Assembly (NCBI GenBank): GCA_047637875.1
Contig: JBLJBH010000016.1
Coordinates: 38,073 to 102,072 of the forward strand
DNA: 64,000 bases
From: UBA7396 sp047637875
GTDB lineage: Bacteria; Patescibacteriota; Gracilibacteria; BD1-5; UBA6164
Reading direction: 5' to 3'
The notes under the pieces were generated by a model. It ran no database searches and was not told the origin of the DNA. It was given only the letters and a program-made list of their open reading frames with translations. A program made the position numbers and the translations under genes. This document shows positions 22,001 through 33,281 of this stretch, in pieces. Each line of letters opens with the position of its first letter. Within the stretch, counting starts at the first letter, position 1.

Positions 22001-22749
22001 CTAAAATATTCTTCAAAATTTGTTTCTGTTATTCATGTTATATTTACTCATGTTAATATAGCATTTTGGGATTTTGTTATTTTCTTAATTAATTCATTTG
22101 ATTGGATTTTTTGTATTATTTCATTATTTATTTTATATGGTAAATTTTCTCATTTATCTACTACATAATATGCTTCTGTTCATAATAATTCTACACTTCA
22201 TGTATTATTTAATATTATACTTGGGATATTTGCTATCCAGAGTTCACTTCAAGAGTTAAATTTTATATATCCAGGATAATTTCATGTAACTTTTGCTTTG
22301 TATTCACTAGATGCGTAAGTCTTTGTTAATATACTTTTATATGCTATTTCTCATTCTAATACTGATGCTATTTCATAATATTTATTTCTAGCATCTGTTC
22401 CATATTTATAGTATTGTTTTGTTAGTGGATCTACTATAACATTATTTATATTTATTTGTCTTGCATTTTCTTTTCAAAATTCTCATACTTTTATCAGTTT
22501 CTTTCCATTTATTTCTCAATGAATTACTTCTCATTCTGGTTCTAGGTATTTATTACTCTTTATATAATTTAACTTTAAACCATTTTCTATATTCTTTATT
22601 GTCATTATTCTATTTCCATCTCTTGCATCTTTTATGAAATTTTTAAATCACATAAATCATATTGTTACTAATATTCACAATATTGTTATTACTACTATTA
22701 ACTCCACTAAGGTAAAGGCTTTCTTTCTTTTTGTTTGTTGTCTTTCCAT
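19033..22749 (-). CDS. Giant prepilin-headed surface protein with LamG-like and phage-like domains (1238 aa)
   Basis: The N-terminus is a class III prepilin signal: basic head, then KAFTLVELIVVITILGILVT with Glu at +5, where UGA supplies key glycines. A pilin-like segment (to about 280) is followed by Cys-rich repeats (CTYKCGENYTENG type, about 290-460), a concanavalin/LamG-like domain (SLMFDSASNQYLSRT, about 460-680), and two long C-terminal repeats of the HFDVVTYTG / NGFKVRSAS / YIYAAFAEAPFKYANAR kind. I know these last repeats from phage-tail and environmental proteins (recalled as DUF7483). It is probably exported and displayed by a type IV pilus-like machine, for adhesion to a host or glycan. 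Confidence 0.8.
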
Positions 22750-22822
22750 AACTTTTTTAGTTAATTTATAATACTTTATTATATTAGCACTTATATTAGC
22801 TTTTGCAAGTTTTAATAAAAAT

Positions 22823-22853
22823 AAAAAGGTGTCTGTTTCCAAACAACCTTTTT
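22823..22853 (-). terminator. Intrinsic terminator after the small ORF
   Basis: On the minus strand AAAAAGGT...ACCTTTTT with an inner imperfect stem, followed by a T-rich tract. It lies 14 bp after the TGA that ends the standard-code version of the 22867-23061 ORF. Confidence 0.7.
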
Positions 22854-22866
22854 GGAGGAAAAATCC

Positions 22867-23061
22867 TCAAGCGTAAGTATTCACATTGGTTCCCAAGGAA
22901 CTACCTGACGCTTTTGCAGATTCAATACGGTTTTGGTCCGTTTGCTTCTGTACCTGCTGCATTTCTTGCTGCATCGCTGCAGCATTTTTTTCCGGAGCTT
23001 GCATCGCTGCAACTTGTTGGAACATCACACTTGATGCTCCACCAACAGCACCTGTTTCCAT
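22867..23061 (-). CDS. Small Gln/Ala-rich protein with atypical codons and a TGA end
   Basis: 64 codons from ATG 23059-23061 to a TGA at 22867-22869. Rich in Ala, Gln, Met and Ser (QQEMQQVQKQTDQNRIESAK). It differs from its neighbours: a clear Shine-Dalgarno AAGGAG lies 10 nt upstream, and it uses GC-rich codons (GCG, CCG, CGT, ACG). A terminator follows the TGA. If UGA is Gly here, the frame has no stop and runs on, in frame, through the terminator into the prepilin gene at 22749. Either the TGA acts as a stop in a recently acquired cassette, or the protein is longer. Function unknown. Confidence 0.5.
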   Translation of the reverse strand: METGAVGGASSVMFQQVAAMQAPEKNAAAMQQEMQQVQKQTDQNRIESAKASGSSLGTNVNTYA

Positions 23062-23118
23062 TTTTCAAAATCTCCTTTTCAGTTAAAAATGGTATAAATA
23101 TTATAGTGAAAAATTAAT

Positions 23119-23145
23119 AAAAGCAAAACTTTCGTTTTGCTTTTA
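23119..23145 (-). terminator. Intrinsic terminator
   Basis: AAAAGCAAAAC / GTTTTGCTTTT with loop TTTC, 3 bp after the stop of the alpha-2-macroglobulin gene. Confidence 0.85.
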
Positions 23146-23147
23146 TT

Positions 23148-26100
23148 TTATTTTATCTCAAATTTTCCTCCACTACTTCTTCCCCAAATTTCTGGTTTGT
23201 CTATAAGTTCAGCAGTTGCTGGTTTTAGGTTATAATTTCAAATATGATTTGCTTTTAATACATAAGTATATTTATAACTTCAAGCATTTAGATGTTTAGC
23301 ATAAAGGTAAACTCTATCATCTTTTTGCTCTACTAAATCAAATCATCCGTACCACCAAGATTTATTTGCTTGCCCAGAAATATCTTTTACCTCTGAAGAA
23401 GTTGTATTAAAATTTGTATTTAATATTTCAGCTCAAGCTGGTAAATAGTCATTTACTACAACATCAGTTCTTTCTTTATCTAGTAAAATTTCTATTTCTC
23501 AAACTATATAATCTCATTTATTTGCCTGAGTAATACTATCAATATTTTTAACTTTTTTTGTGAAACAATATCATCAAAAATCATAATACCACCAAGGAGT
23601 TATACAATCTTTTTTGAAAGCAGATTTATATTCATCATAATTGTAATAATTTCTAGAAACTGTAATTCACTCTTCTCTAGAATTCATTTCAGATACTGGT
23701 AAATAATATCTTACTCAAACATCATAATATAATTTTCAATTTCCAGTTTTTTCAAATCCAAGTGAGTTTTCTCATGAAACTAGATAATCTTCAAAATTAA
23801 ATGTTTTTTTATCAACTTCAAATTTATTTGATTCACCAAAAGTTGAAGTCATAATTTCTTTGCTATTTAAGAAAGTTTTTGCAGTGAAATTAACATCTTT
23901 TAATTCATTAGTGTATTCAACGTATTTGTTAATTGCATTTATAACTTCAGAGAAATCATATGTATAATAATTTCATTCCTCGTTTCTATTTGAAATTAAG
24001 AATCTTACTAATTTTTGTGTTAGGAGTTTTTCTCAAACTCAATTATCAATTAATACTTGTATCATTTTAGCTGTTGCAACAGAATTATCTAGTGAACTAT
24101 ATGATTCGTAGCTCGGTAATACCGAACCTCTTGCTTCAACTAAAACTGCATTTTTTAAATCAGTTAAATATTCGCTTGATTTAGTTCAAGTTGTTTGGAG
24201 TAATTTATAAAGTTTTAAATAATCAAGTTTTTCTAAATTTGATAGCTCAGTTTCTGGCTTAAAATATTTTGAAACGAAATCACTATCTTTATATAATGCA
24301 ATTGGTAAAAAATCAGCTACAGTAGTTGTTTCAATATTATATTTTTTATTTTCTTCTATTCTTGTTATTAAGGCTTTTTTATAATATTCAAGCAACTTTT
24401 TATTATCTACTCAATCTACAGATATATTTAGATTTAAGAAATCTCAAGTGATATCCATATTTGAACAAGTATCTGAAAACCACCATTTATCACAATCTTT
24501 GAAATACGATAATCCATTATCTACTTGAACATAATTTTTTATATCATTTTTTACAAGATTTATTACTTCTTGAACTTTGTAAGTTTTATCATTGTAGTCC
24601 GTAAGTTCAATATTTTCAAAATCTGAAGTTTTATCTAATTTCTTATAAAGTTCTTCTAAAGCAAGTGCATTTTTTAAGAAATTAATTTTTGAAGATAAAT
24701 TATCATATGGGAAATATAAAACTTTATCTAAATTCTTTGTAAGGTTTGTTAAAATAGTTGCTCAAAGTGAAACTTCTAGATATCAACCATTTTTTGCAAC
24801 ATTTTCGAAATTCACTTTTTCTTCATAACTTAAATCCTCAGTCATCCCATTTGTAAATACATACTCAGAAGTTTTTGAAGGATAAATAGGTTTTGAAACT
24901 TTTACACTATCAACAAGTTCTCCTGAAACTGCTTTTAGAGAAATTTCAGTTAAAGAATTTTTATCAAGTTCTTGAGTACTAATTTCAATTGGGAAAGTTA
25001 CTAAAGTACTAGAATTTGGTCAAACTGAAACTGTTTTTTCTAAAGTTCCAGTTCAAGTAATATTTGTCATATCAAGAGTTACTTTTACATCTTTTGAAGA
25101 AGAAGTGTTATTTACAATAAGTCATCCAACTTCAGCTTTATCAGAGTTTAAGAAAAATCTTGGTATTTGAGGTAATAAACTTAACTGCTTTTGTACTTTA
25201 AAAGTATTTTCAAAATTACCTACTTTTGTATCAACAGTATAAGCAAATCCAGAAATCACCCAAGTAGTTAAATTATCAGGAAGTGCAGGAACTTCTAAGC
25301 TCACTTTTCAATTTGTAACCACAACTTTTGCTTTATAAAAAGCTAAATCTTTAAATTCAGTTCTTAGGCGAGTTGCATTTGGATTTTGAGCTTCATCAGA
25401 TGAAATACTATTCATCTCTTTTTTCATTCAATCATCCATATCCATTACTGGAGACATAACTGCTTCTTCTGTTGCAAAATCAGAAAATAATGCACCAAAA
25501 CTATCTCATCAAGCTGAAGTTTCTCTCACTTGATTTTCTACATTATCTTCAATATTAAACTCAATTCTTTTTAAAAGATTTTGCATATTTCAAAGTGTTT
25601 GAACTGAATTATAAACATTTGTATAAAAATAATTTACAATATCAGTTTTATTGTCTTTTAAAGCAAGAAGTGACTGATCAATAATTGATAAAGTTAATTC
25701 TCAAGTGATAGGTTTTCAAGAATTATCAGTAATAGTTAATTCAATTTTTTGTTTATCTCATGGTAAATAGCTTGTTTTATCAAGTTTTATTGAAGAACTT
25801 AATTTTATACTTTCAAGATCTACTTTAATTTCTTTTGTTCAAGTATAATATTCAGGCAATATTTTATTTAATAATTCTCTTTCCTCTACTCTATACTGAG
25901 CCAATTTTGATAACAAATCAGTATCTAGATTTTCCTCTTTTGGAACTGGCCAAATACTTAAATCATAAACTCTGTATGGAATATAATCAGTATTTTTTTC
26001 AGTTTGCAAGTCTTGTTCAACTTTCAACATTTCAACTCTTAGAGTTTTTAATTTTTCTAAAGATTCTTTAGCAGTTGCAACATCTTTTATTATATAAACT

Positions 26101-29100
26101 CCAACATTAAAGTTTGGTAGGTATTCTTTTTTGATATCAACTTCAATTTCTTTTGAAAAACTATCAATATCAATTACTTTGTAGTTTAGTACTTCATCTA
26201 ATTTCTCAATTGTAACTAAAGCTTTTACTCAAGTTACTGGTGAAGAAATAACTATTTTTGAAGTTTCTCCTACTTTATAGATGTCTTTATCGGCTAATAC
26301 TTCAATATTATTTTGAGCATCAATTGGTCTTAAAATATCTCAACCTGAAACATATATAGTTTTTGTAGTTTTATATTTTCCATTTGATATTTCAAATCTG
26401 TATTCTCAATATTTATCAAAAGTAAAACTATCACTTAAAACTCATGACGCATTTGTAGAAATATTTTTATCAATTATTAAAGTTTCTTTTGTATCGTATC
26501 TGTAAGTATTTTCGTCATACTCATAATCTACTTTATAAACTTTATAGTTAAAACTTTGATTTGCGAGTTTATTCCCCTCTATATCAACAGAAACAAATCA
26601 TATATTAGCTTTATCTTTGAATGCGTAATAGTATTTATCAAATTTTACTCATAAGAAAGTTTTACTTCTTATAGCTTTAAAAGTTGCGTTAGTAGAAATA
26701 GATTTTTTAGTATTTGGATCAGTTACTGTTGTAGAAACTGTATAAATTTTATCTTTTGTAGAATCTTCTAGTGGTATATCAAGAGTAGTTTTTCCATCAC
26801 TTCATAAAACAAATTTTCAAGTTTTTTCTGTATTATTTCCACCATAATACACTCATCATAATTTATCGTATCTTGACATAATTCCCCACCAGAAATTATT
26901 TTGTTCTCAAAAATCATATCAAGTTGTCTTTCATCAATCAAAGTAAAATTCTGATGATATTAAATTATAACTTCATTCTCAGTTAGATAATGGAAGTCCG
27001 ATATAATATTCTCAAGCAACATCAATTTTTGCAGTTTCACCAAATACATAACTATCTTTTTTAGATTTTGATTCAATTTTAAAATCTGGTTTTTCGTATT
27101 CTTCAACAGCAAAGCTAAGAGAATTTCCTCAAACTTCAATTGTATAATTTCAAAGTTTTGTATCAGCTTTTAAGTCAAAAATTAAATCAAATGCTCAAAG
27201 TGAATTTAGAGAAACTGATTTATTTAATATTTCTTTATATTGGCTATCTCTTACATAAACTTGAACAGATGAAGTATTTATAGTGTATCATTTTGCTGAC
27301 AATATTCTTGAAATTCCTGAAATTTGAACTTTTTCTCAAGCCTTGTAAACTGGTTTATCAGTTGTTATGTAATTATAAATATTTTGGTTTGCATAATAAT
27401 AACTATAAACATTATCTAAAATTACTTGCTCTCAAGATTTCAATGTAATTAGTAATGTATTAAAATTTGATTCTCCAAGTTCATACATTCAATCAGATTT
27501 AGCAGTGAAAGAAATATTTTTATCTAAAGTTACTTTTTCTCATTCATAACTTCCAAAGATTGAGTATTTTGCTTCCTTTTTATAAGATTCAATTTTTTCT
27601 ATTTCGTTTGATAAATTAGCTCAAGAAGAATAGTTATGTAACCATAATAAATTATTTTTTGCTGATTTAATCGTTGCAGAAATATCACTAATTACAAAAC
27701 TTGATTTTTGTATGTAATAATCATTTTTAGCTTCGTATTCAGTTTTATCAGCACTAAGTTTTGAAACTTCTAAAGTAATATATTTTTTAGTAATATATTT
27801 ACCATAAACTTTTTCTAAATCAATTACAGAAATATTTGGTTTAAATCATAAATTATTTAATTTAATAGTTTTAGTTACGCAATCTCCATTTTTTAAATAA
27901 TTTGGACTCAATATATCTAAATCTCCCACACAAACTTTTGCAGAAACTTGTGATAAATTTACTGATTGTAATCAAACTGAAATCGGAGTTACATCATTTG
28001 GAACTAAAACTAGTTGTCTTCCATCAATTATTGAAACACTTTTATCTTCGTTTAATGCTTTAGAAGTTGAAAAATTATAATTATAATCTTTATCTAAAGG
28101 ATAATTATCTGCGTCAATAAAAGTAGATTTAATAGTTAATTTATAATCAGAACTAGGATTAAGTCTTGTATTTAAAATATATCTATTCTTTCAAGCTGAG
28201 TAAGCACAATCACTATCTCTCGTCCAAGTATCTACTTTATACATATAATCAACTTTTCCATATTTATCAAAGACAAATGACTTAAAGTTATTATTATATC
28301 AAATATCGTTTTTCACTTCTAAACAAGCTTTTTTATAATTTATTTGTTTGTAAGAAATAATAGAATTATTTTCTTTTGTTTTAAAATTTAAGACTTTGTC
28401 TGAAGTTGATGATATTTTTGATAAATTTATTTTTAATGAAAAATCATTATTTATATTTCCTGTAAAAGTTATTAAAACTTGTTTTTTATCTTCTAATAAT
28501 TCCACCTTTCAATTATCATAATTTGAAGTTTTTACATAATGTAATTTAAAAGGAAGATTTGAAGAAAATAAGCTTTTATCTAAAGAAATTTCTTTATAAA
28601 AAGAAAGTAATACAGAAGGATTTGAAGTTGTAATTACATCTTTATTTTGCGATTGTTTCAAATTTGAAATATCGTATTTTTCTTCCGCATTTTCATTTAA
28701 AAATACTACTGGATTATAACTAACCAAAAAATCATTTGTAGTAAAGTTTTTTGAAATAGTATTTTTTAACCCAACATTTCATCTTGAAGAAGTAAGTTTA
28801 TTAAAAATAGAATATGTATAGTTTTTGTCATATCACCAATCTCAAGTTTTTGGGTAAACAGAAACTATATTTTTATTTTCTTCCAAATCAGATTCTCACT
28901 TATAATAAGAAAAAGTTAAACTATCATTTGAAATAGAGCTTAAATTAAAATTATTTTTAAAGCTATCAAGACTTACTTCATCATTAAAAGCAAAATTTAA
29001 TTTCTCATCTGCTCATAGAGTATTTATATCTGAAACTAAAGCAAAATCAGGTGTTGTTATTTCAAATGATTTTGAATTTATAGTTTTATCTCAAGCAATG

Positions 29101-30179
29101 GTAGTTATTCAAGAAGGAATATTTATTAAGTATTTTCATCAAGTAGGAAATCCTTTTTCAGGTCTAAATTGAAAAGTAGAAGTTGTTATCCAAACACATT
29201 TTCCGGGTATTTGCGGTGTTATCTCAATAGGACATTTAGTTTGATTATCAAGATTTGTTAAAGCAACCATAGGTTTTGAAAAACGAACGGTAATATTTTG
29301 ATTTAAATCAGTTACTAATCAAGAAGGAGTAACAAAATAAATTAAAGCTTCACCATCAATTTTGAATTTTTTTGAGTAAGTTTTTTCTAGTTTTTCTCAA
29401 GATGAAGTTAAAGCACTATCAAGGACATTTACAAGCAAATCAGTTTCATTTCTCACTAAATCAGAAATTACAAGTTCTAGGTTTTTATCATCGATCCAAT
29501 TTGTGGTATAAGCAATTTCTGGATAAACTTTTAAATTTGATAATACTGAAGGCCTATTCATTTCTTTTGTAAAAGCTAAAAGTACTTTTGGTTTATCATA
29601 TGACATGATTTCTTCTTTTACTCTTGAAACTTTAGAAATAGTTTTTGCTCATACATTGAAAACAAAACTTCTTTTTCAAGCACTATCATAATCTGAAAAT
29701 TTTTCTGAATATCAAAGTTCTACTGCTTTTTGCATATATCAAACTCTCCAATCAGAAGTTTTTGGAGATTCAATTCATTTAGCTTTAAAAATCATTTTAA
29801 GACTTTCAGCTTTTGAGACTAAATCATTTGGTCTAAAGTTTTTATTTGCTGCAATATACCCTAGTTTTAATGCAGCTTCAGCATATTTACATCCCCAGTC
29901 TGATGGTTTCATATCTGCAAATTTTCATTCGCAAAGCTCATTTGGTTTAACTCAAGCTAAATTAAGCATAACTTTTAACATCTCCCTTCTAGTTATAGAA
30001 GAAGTCAGATTATAAGCTCAAGGATTTGATGAATTATTTACTATAACTCAAGCATCAGCAAGTATTTGAGCATTTTGCAAATCTTGTGGTAATACATCTG
30101 CTTTTAGATTTGGCAAAATAGCCAAAGAAAGCAGAAAAAATGACAAAATTGTCACAATCATCTTATTTTGTGATTTCAT
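23148..30179 (-). CDS. S-layer-anchored alpha-2-macroglobulin family protein (2343 aa)
   Basis: A signal peptide (MIVTILSFFLLSLAILPNLKA) is followed by SLH-type repeats (TRREMLKVMLNLAG, KFADMKPSDWGCKYAEAALK, residues about 30-160), a long run of beta-sandwich MG-like domains, an A2M core (ALPDNLTTWVISGFAYTVD, PRFFLNSDKAEVG, about 1625-1690) and a C-terminal A2M finish (DYLPAG, then PATAELIDKPEIWGRSSGG). A2M proteins trap proteases and guard the envelope. The thioester motif (CxEQ) is absent: the equivalent position reads YFPYDNLSSK, so covalent trapping is unlikely. The open frame covers 7 kb only with UGA as Gly. Confidence 0.85.
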
Positions 30180-30297
30180 ATAAAGTATATTAAGAAATAA
30201 TTTACAATTATAAGATTTAATTTTTCTAAATCAAATATAAAAACGAAAAAAATAAAAAAAGTGACAAAATTAGTTTTTATAACTTTTTTTATTTTTT

Positions 30298-31134
30298 TTA
30301 CTGACTTAAATGAGAATCTCTTTTTATTCTTTTTTTTGCTAATTCCTCTTTTTTTAATCTTATTTCTTTTTGTGCTGGAGTTTCATTTGGATTATCTAAG
30401 TTTAACTGAGAGTTTAATTCTTCATAAATTTGAGATATACTTTCCTCCAATTTTCTCCTTTTCTCAATTTCTTCCAATCTGACTTTTTCATGTATTTGTT
30501 TTTGTCAATCTATATAAGACGAATAATAAATATTAAATAAAAGTTCTATTTCCTCCTTTAATTCTCAAGAAATTTTTATATAAGGTCTTTTTAAAATATT
30601 ATCTCTATAATTTTTTTCTTGTTCTTCGTTATTAATTTCTCCTAAAATTTTCTTTAAATCAATCATAAATTTGAGAAAATATCTTTTATCTCAATTATGA
30701 TGTTTTTTATCATTTTTAAATATATGAAATTGTTCTAAAATATATAACATAATTTTTGCATATCTTTTTATATATATTTCTAAACTTTCATTTGAATTGA
30801 TTTTTAAAATCTCTTGAAAACGCATAGAATAAAAAGATTTTTGTTTTTCTATTTCAGATAAATATTCCTCTGGTTTTTCTACTACAGAAGTAACACTTTT
30901 TTCACCATCTAAAAAATTAATTTCTGGAAATATTGAAGAATTTGATTTAGTTCAGTTATGTTTTTGAACTACTGGTAATTCTAAATCAGGTTCATCCAAA
31001 ATTCCAGAAATAATTTCTGGAAAAACAGTTTTTGATTGAAGAAGTCCAGAAGCTTCTACTTTTACAGAAGATTGTTCTTTTAATCTATTTTCAAAATCAG
31101 GATCTGGCTCTAAAAACAACTCTAAATCATTCAT
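30298..31134 (-). CDS. Hypothetical charged protein (278 aa)
   Basis: ATG 31132-31134 to TAA 30298-30300. The acidic N-terminus contains short DLELFLEPDPDFE-type repeats with DEPDLELP. The C-terminal half is Lys/Glu-rich and coiled-coil-like (VRLEEIEKRRKLEESISQI). No signal peptide or membrane segment. Only 118 bp before the alpha-2-macroglobulin gene on the same strand, so possibly co-transcribed. No family recognised. Confidence 0.65.
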
Positions 31135-31203
31135 AAGAAAAATTATAAAATATTATTTTTCTTAATATTATCAAATTTTTTAAATAAAGTCAATTATTAG
31201 ATA

Positions 31204-31464
31204 TTATTTTTCTAAATATAGCGCATAATCATGTATTTCATTCCAAATTTTCTCTATAAAATCTGGATTTATTCAATATTGTTTTGCAAGTTCCTTTTTT
31301 GAAGATAAAACTTGTTGCCATCTTTCTGGCTGAAAAGGTGGTAGGTTATTTTTCTTTTTATATTCTCAAACTTTCTTAACTACTTCAAATCTTTTAGCAA
31401 GTAATTCTATAATCTGAGCATCAATTTGGTCTATACTTTCTCTATAATTTTGTAATTGTGGCAT
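31204..31464 (-). CDS. Chorismate mutase type II
   Basis: 86 aa, AroQ fold. It would convert chorismate to prephenate in Phe/Tyr synthesis. Visible marks: YRESIDQIDAQIIELLAKRF (first helix with Arg and Asp), KKVGEYKKKNNLPPFQPER, and the last helix NPDFIEKIWNEIHDYAL. The length is that of the stand-alone enzyme. No other aromatic-pathway gene is in the window, so in this reduced genome it may be a remnant or act on imported substrate. Confidence 0.85.
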
Positions 31465-31473
31465 AATAATTTA

Positions 31474-31887
31474 TTAAAAAATATATTTTGAAATAAAATC
31501 AATCATATTATTTTGATTAAGTGGAAATTTTAAAATTCTTGCATCTTCTAAAGTAAAATATTTACAACATATTCCTTCAAATACTTGAAAATCACTTTCT
31601 TTTTTATCTGTTTTTATCAAGAAAAAATGACGAGTTGCTTTAAAGTCTACTTCTGGATAATACTAAGTTTGTTCTCAAATATATTTATAATCAAATTCAT
31701 TCATATCAAGTCCAAGTTCTTCACGAGCTTCTCTAAAAAATCACTCTTCTGGAGTTTCTCATTCTTCTATTCATCCACCAAAAAAAGCCCAATCCTCTCA
31801 TACTTTTGCGTAATTTCATCTTTCTTGAAGTAAGACCTTTCATTCTTTATTGTAAAAAACAATTATTGATCAAGTTCTTTGTTTCAT
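31474..31887 (-). pseudogene. Nudix hydrolase interrupted by an in-frame TAG
   Basis: The Nudix box is intact: GGGIEEGETPEEGFFREAREELG fits GxxxxxE...REUxEExG. The frame stops at a TAG (plus-strand CTA at 31663-31665), then continues in the same frame for another 60-odd codons of plausible Nudix C-terminus (YYPEVDFKATRHFF onward) to TAA at 31474-31476. UAG is a stop in code 25, so this is either a nonsense mutation, a sequencing error, or read-through. Intact length would be about 137 aa. It overlaps nothing and lies between aroQ-like and GNAT genes on the same strand. Confidence 0.75.
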
Positions 31888-31888
31888 A

Positions 31889-32431
31889 TTATTGCTTTAA
31901 ATTATATTCACTTCTTAACATCTCCATAGCAATACTATCTTCATATTTTCCCATTATATAAACTTCATCCTTAAAAACTCATACAGTTTTAAATCATGAC
32001 TTTTCATAAGATTTTTTAGCTCTTAGATTACTTCCAAAAACATTTAATCTTACTTTATGATATCCTAAATACTCAAATGCATATTTTAAGAAAAGATTCA
32101 TACCTTCAGTTCAATATCACTTTCACATCATTGATTCATCGTAAAGCGTAATTCAAATAAGTCAATTTCTTGAAATATCATCAAACTCATTAAATCAAAC
32201 TGAACCAATTATCTCTTTTGTATCATTTTTCATAATAACAAAAAATTTATCAGCCTTTTCTAATTTATCGCTTAAAAACTTTTCCTCTGTTTCACGAGTG
32301 TTATGACGAATAGGTTGTAAGTATTTAATAATATTAATATTATTAATTCATTTATACATCACTTCAAAATCCTGTTTTTCAGGAATAACTAAAGAAACCC
32401 TATCTCAAGGAACAAAAATTATTCTTTCCAT
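31889..32431 (-). CDS. GNAT-family N-acetyltransferase
   Basis: 180 aa. RimJ-type acetyltransferase layout: an N-terminal strand with VPGDRVSLVIPEKQDFEVMY, then the acetyl-CoA loop ESMMGKGYGTEGMNLFLKYAF (motif A, with UGA-encoded glycines), then LGYHKVRLNVFGSNLRAKKSYEKSGF (motif B). It would transfer acetyl from acetyl-CoA to a protein N-terminus or small amine. The stop touches the start of the Nudix gene, so the two were one transcript. Confidence 0.9.
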
Positions 32432-32558
32432 AATATAAAAATTAACATATAATACCCTTATAATAAGGAAAATAAGAAAATGTAAAAGAAAAATCAAAGA
32501 AAAACTTTATTTTTACAAAAAAAATATAAAATGCAAGAAAATATTTTTAAATTTATAT

Positions 32559-33218
32559 ATGAAAAAAATAGGAATTTTAGCAGTTCACAAGTATGATGAA
32601 ATAATTTGAAAAACAAATCGTTTAAGTTTTTGATATACACATTGTATTGAAAATACTCATAACGCTATATCATTTATAATACCAACAAATATAAAAAAAA
32701 TAGATTATTATCTAGATTTTTTAGATAGTTTTATAATACCTTGAGGAAATGATATTGATCCAAGCTTTTATTGAGAAGAAAATAATTGAAGTATTGATAC
32801 TATAAAAGAACATGACGAATTTTTAATGTTATTTTTAAAAGAAGCTATTAAAAGAGAGAAACCAATACTTTGAATTTGTAAATGAATGCAAATTATAAAT
32901 GTATTTTTTTGATGAAGTTTACATGGAGATGTAAAAAATCATATGAATCATATAAAAAAAGAGGAAGAAATTCATAAAATAAATATAGAAAAAAATTCTT
33001 TTTTATACGATATTTTTAATAGTCAATCAATAAATGTAAATTCTATTCATCATCAATCAATAAAAAAACTTTGAAATGATTTACAAATAGTTGCTAAAAG
33101 TAATGATGAAATAATAGAGGCTATAAAACATAAAGAAAAAAATATTTACTGAGTTCAATGGCATCCTGAATTTTTAGAAAATCATCAAAAAATATTTGAT
33201 TGGTTTGTAAAAATATAA
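32559..33218 (+). CDS. Class I glutamine amidotransferase-like hydrolase
   Basis: 219 aa, gamma-glutamyl hydrolase / PuuD-like. The nucleophile elbow is LGICKGMQIINVFFGG (Cys in GICKGMQ, with UGA glycines), and the catalytic His-Glu pair is in YGVQWHPEFLEN. An early GGNDIDPSFYG matches the PuuD family. Substrate unknown; a gamma-glutamyl compound is likely. It starts a plus-strand run followed by ABC-F. Confidence 0.87.
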
Positions 33219-33281
33219 AACTTGCTTTTTACCTAAAAATCATATAATTATCCCGATTTTAAATTTTTAATAAAAATAACA

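Noticed and set aside
22803..23117. Plus-strand ORFs opposite the small ORF and terminator
   Set aside because: They cross terminators and the antisense of the better-supported 22867-23061 frame with its SD; no protein-like features.
31660..31670. UAG as a recoded or pyrrolysine codon in the Nudix gene
   Set aside because: TAG ends many other genes here (for example 8257, 9777, 54348), and no insertion element is visible; a mutation or error is simpler.
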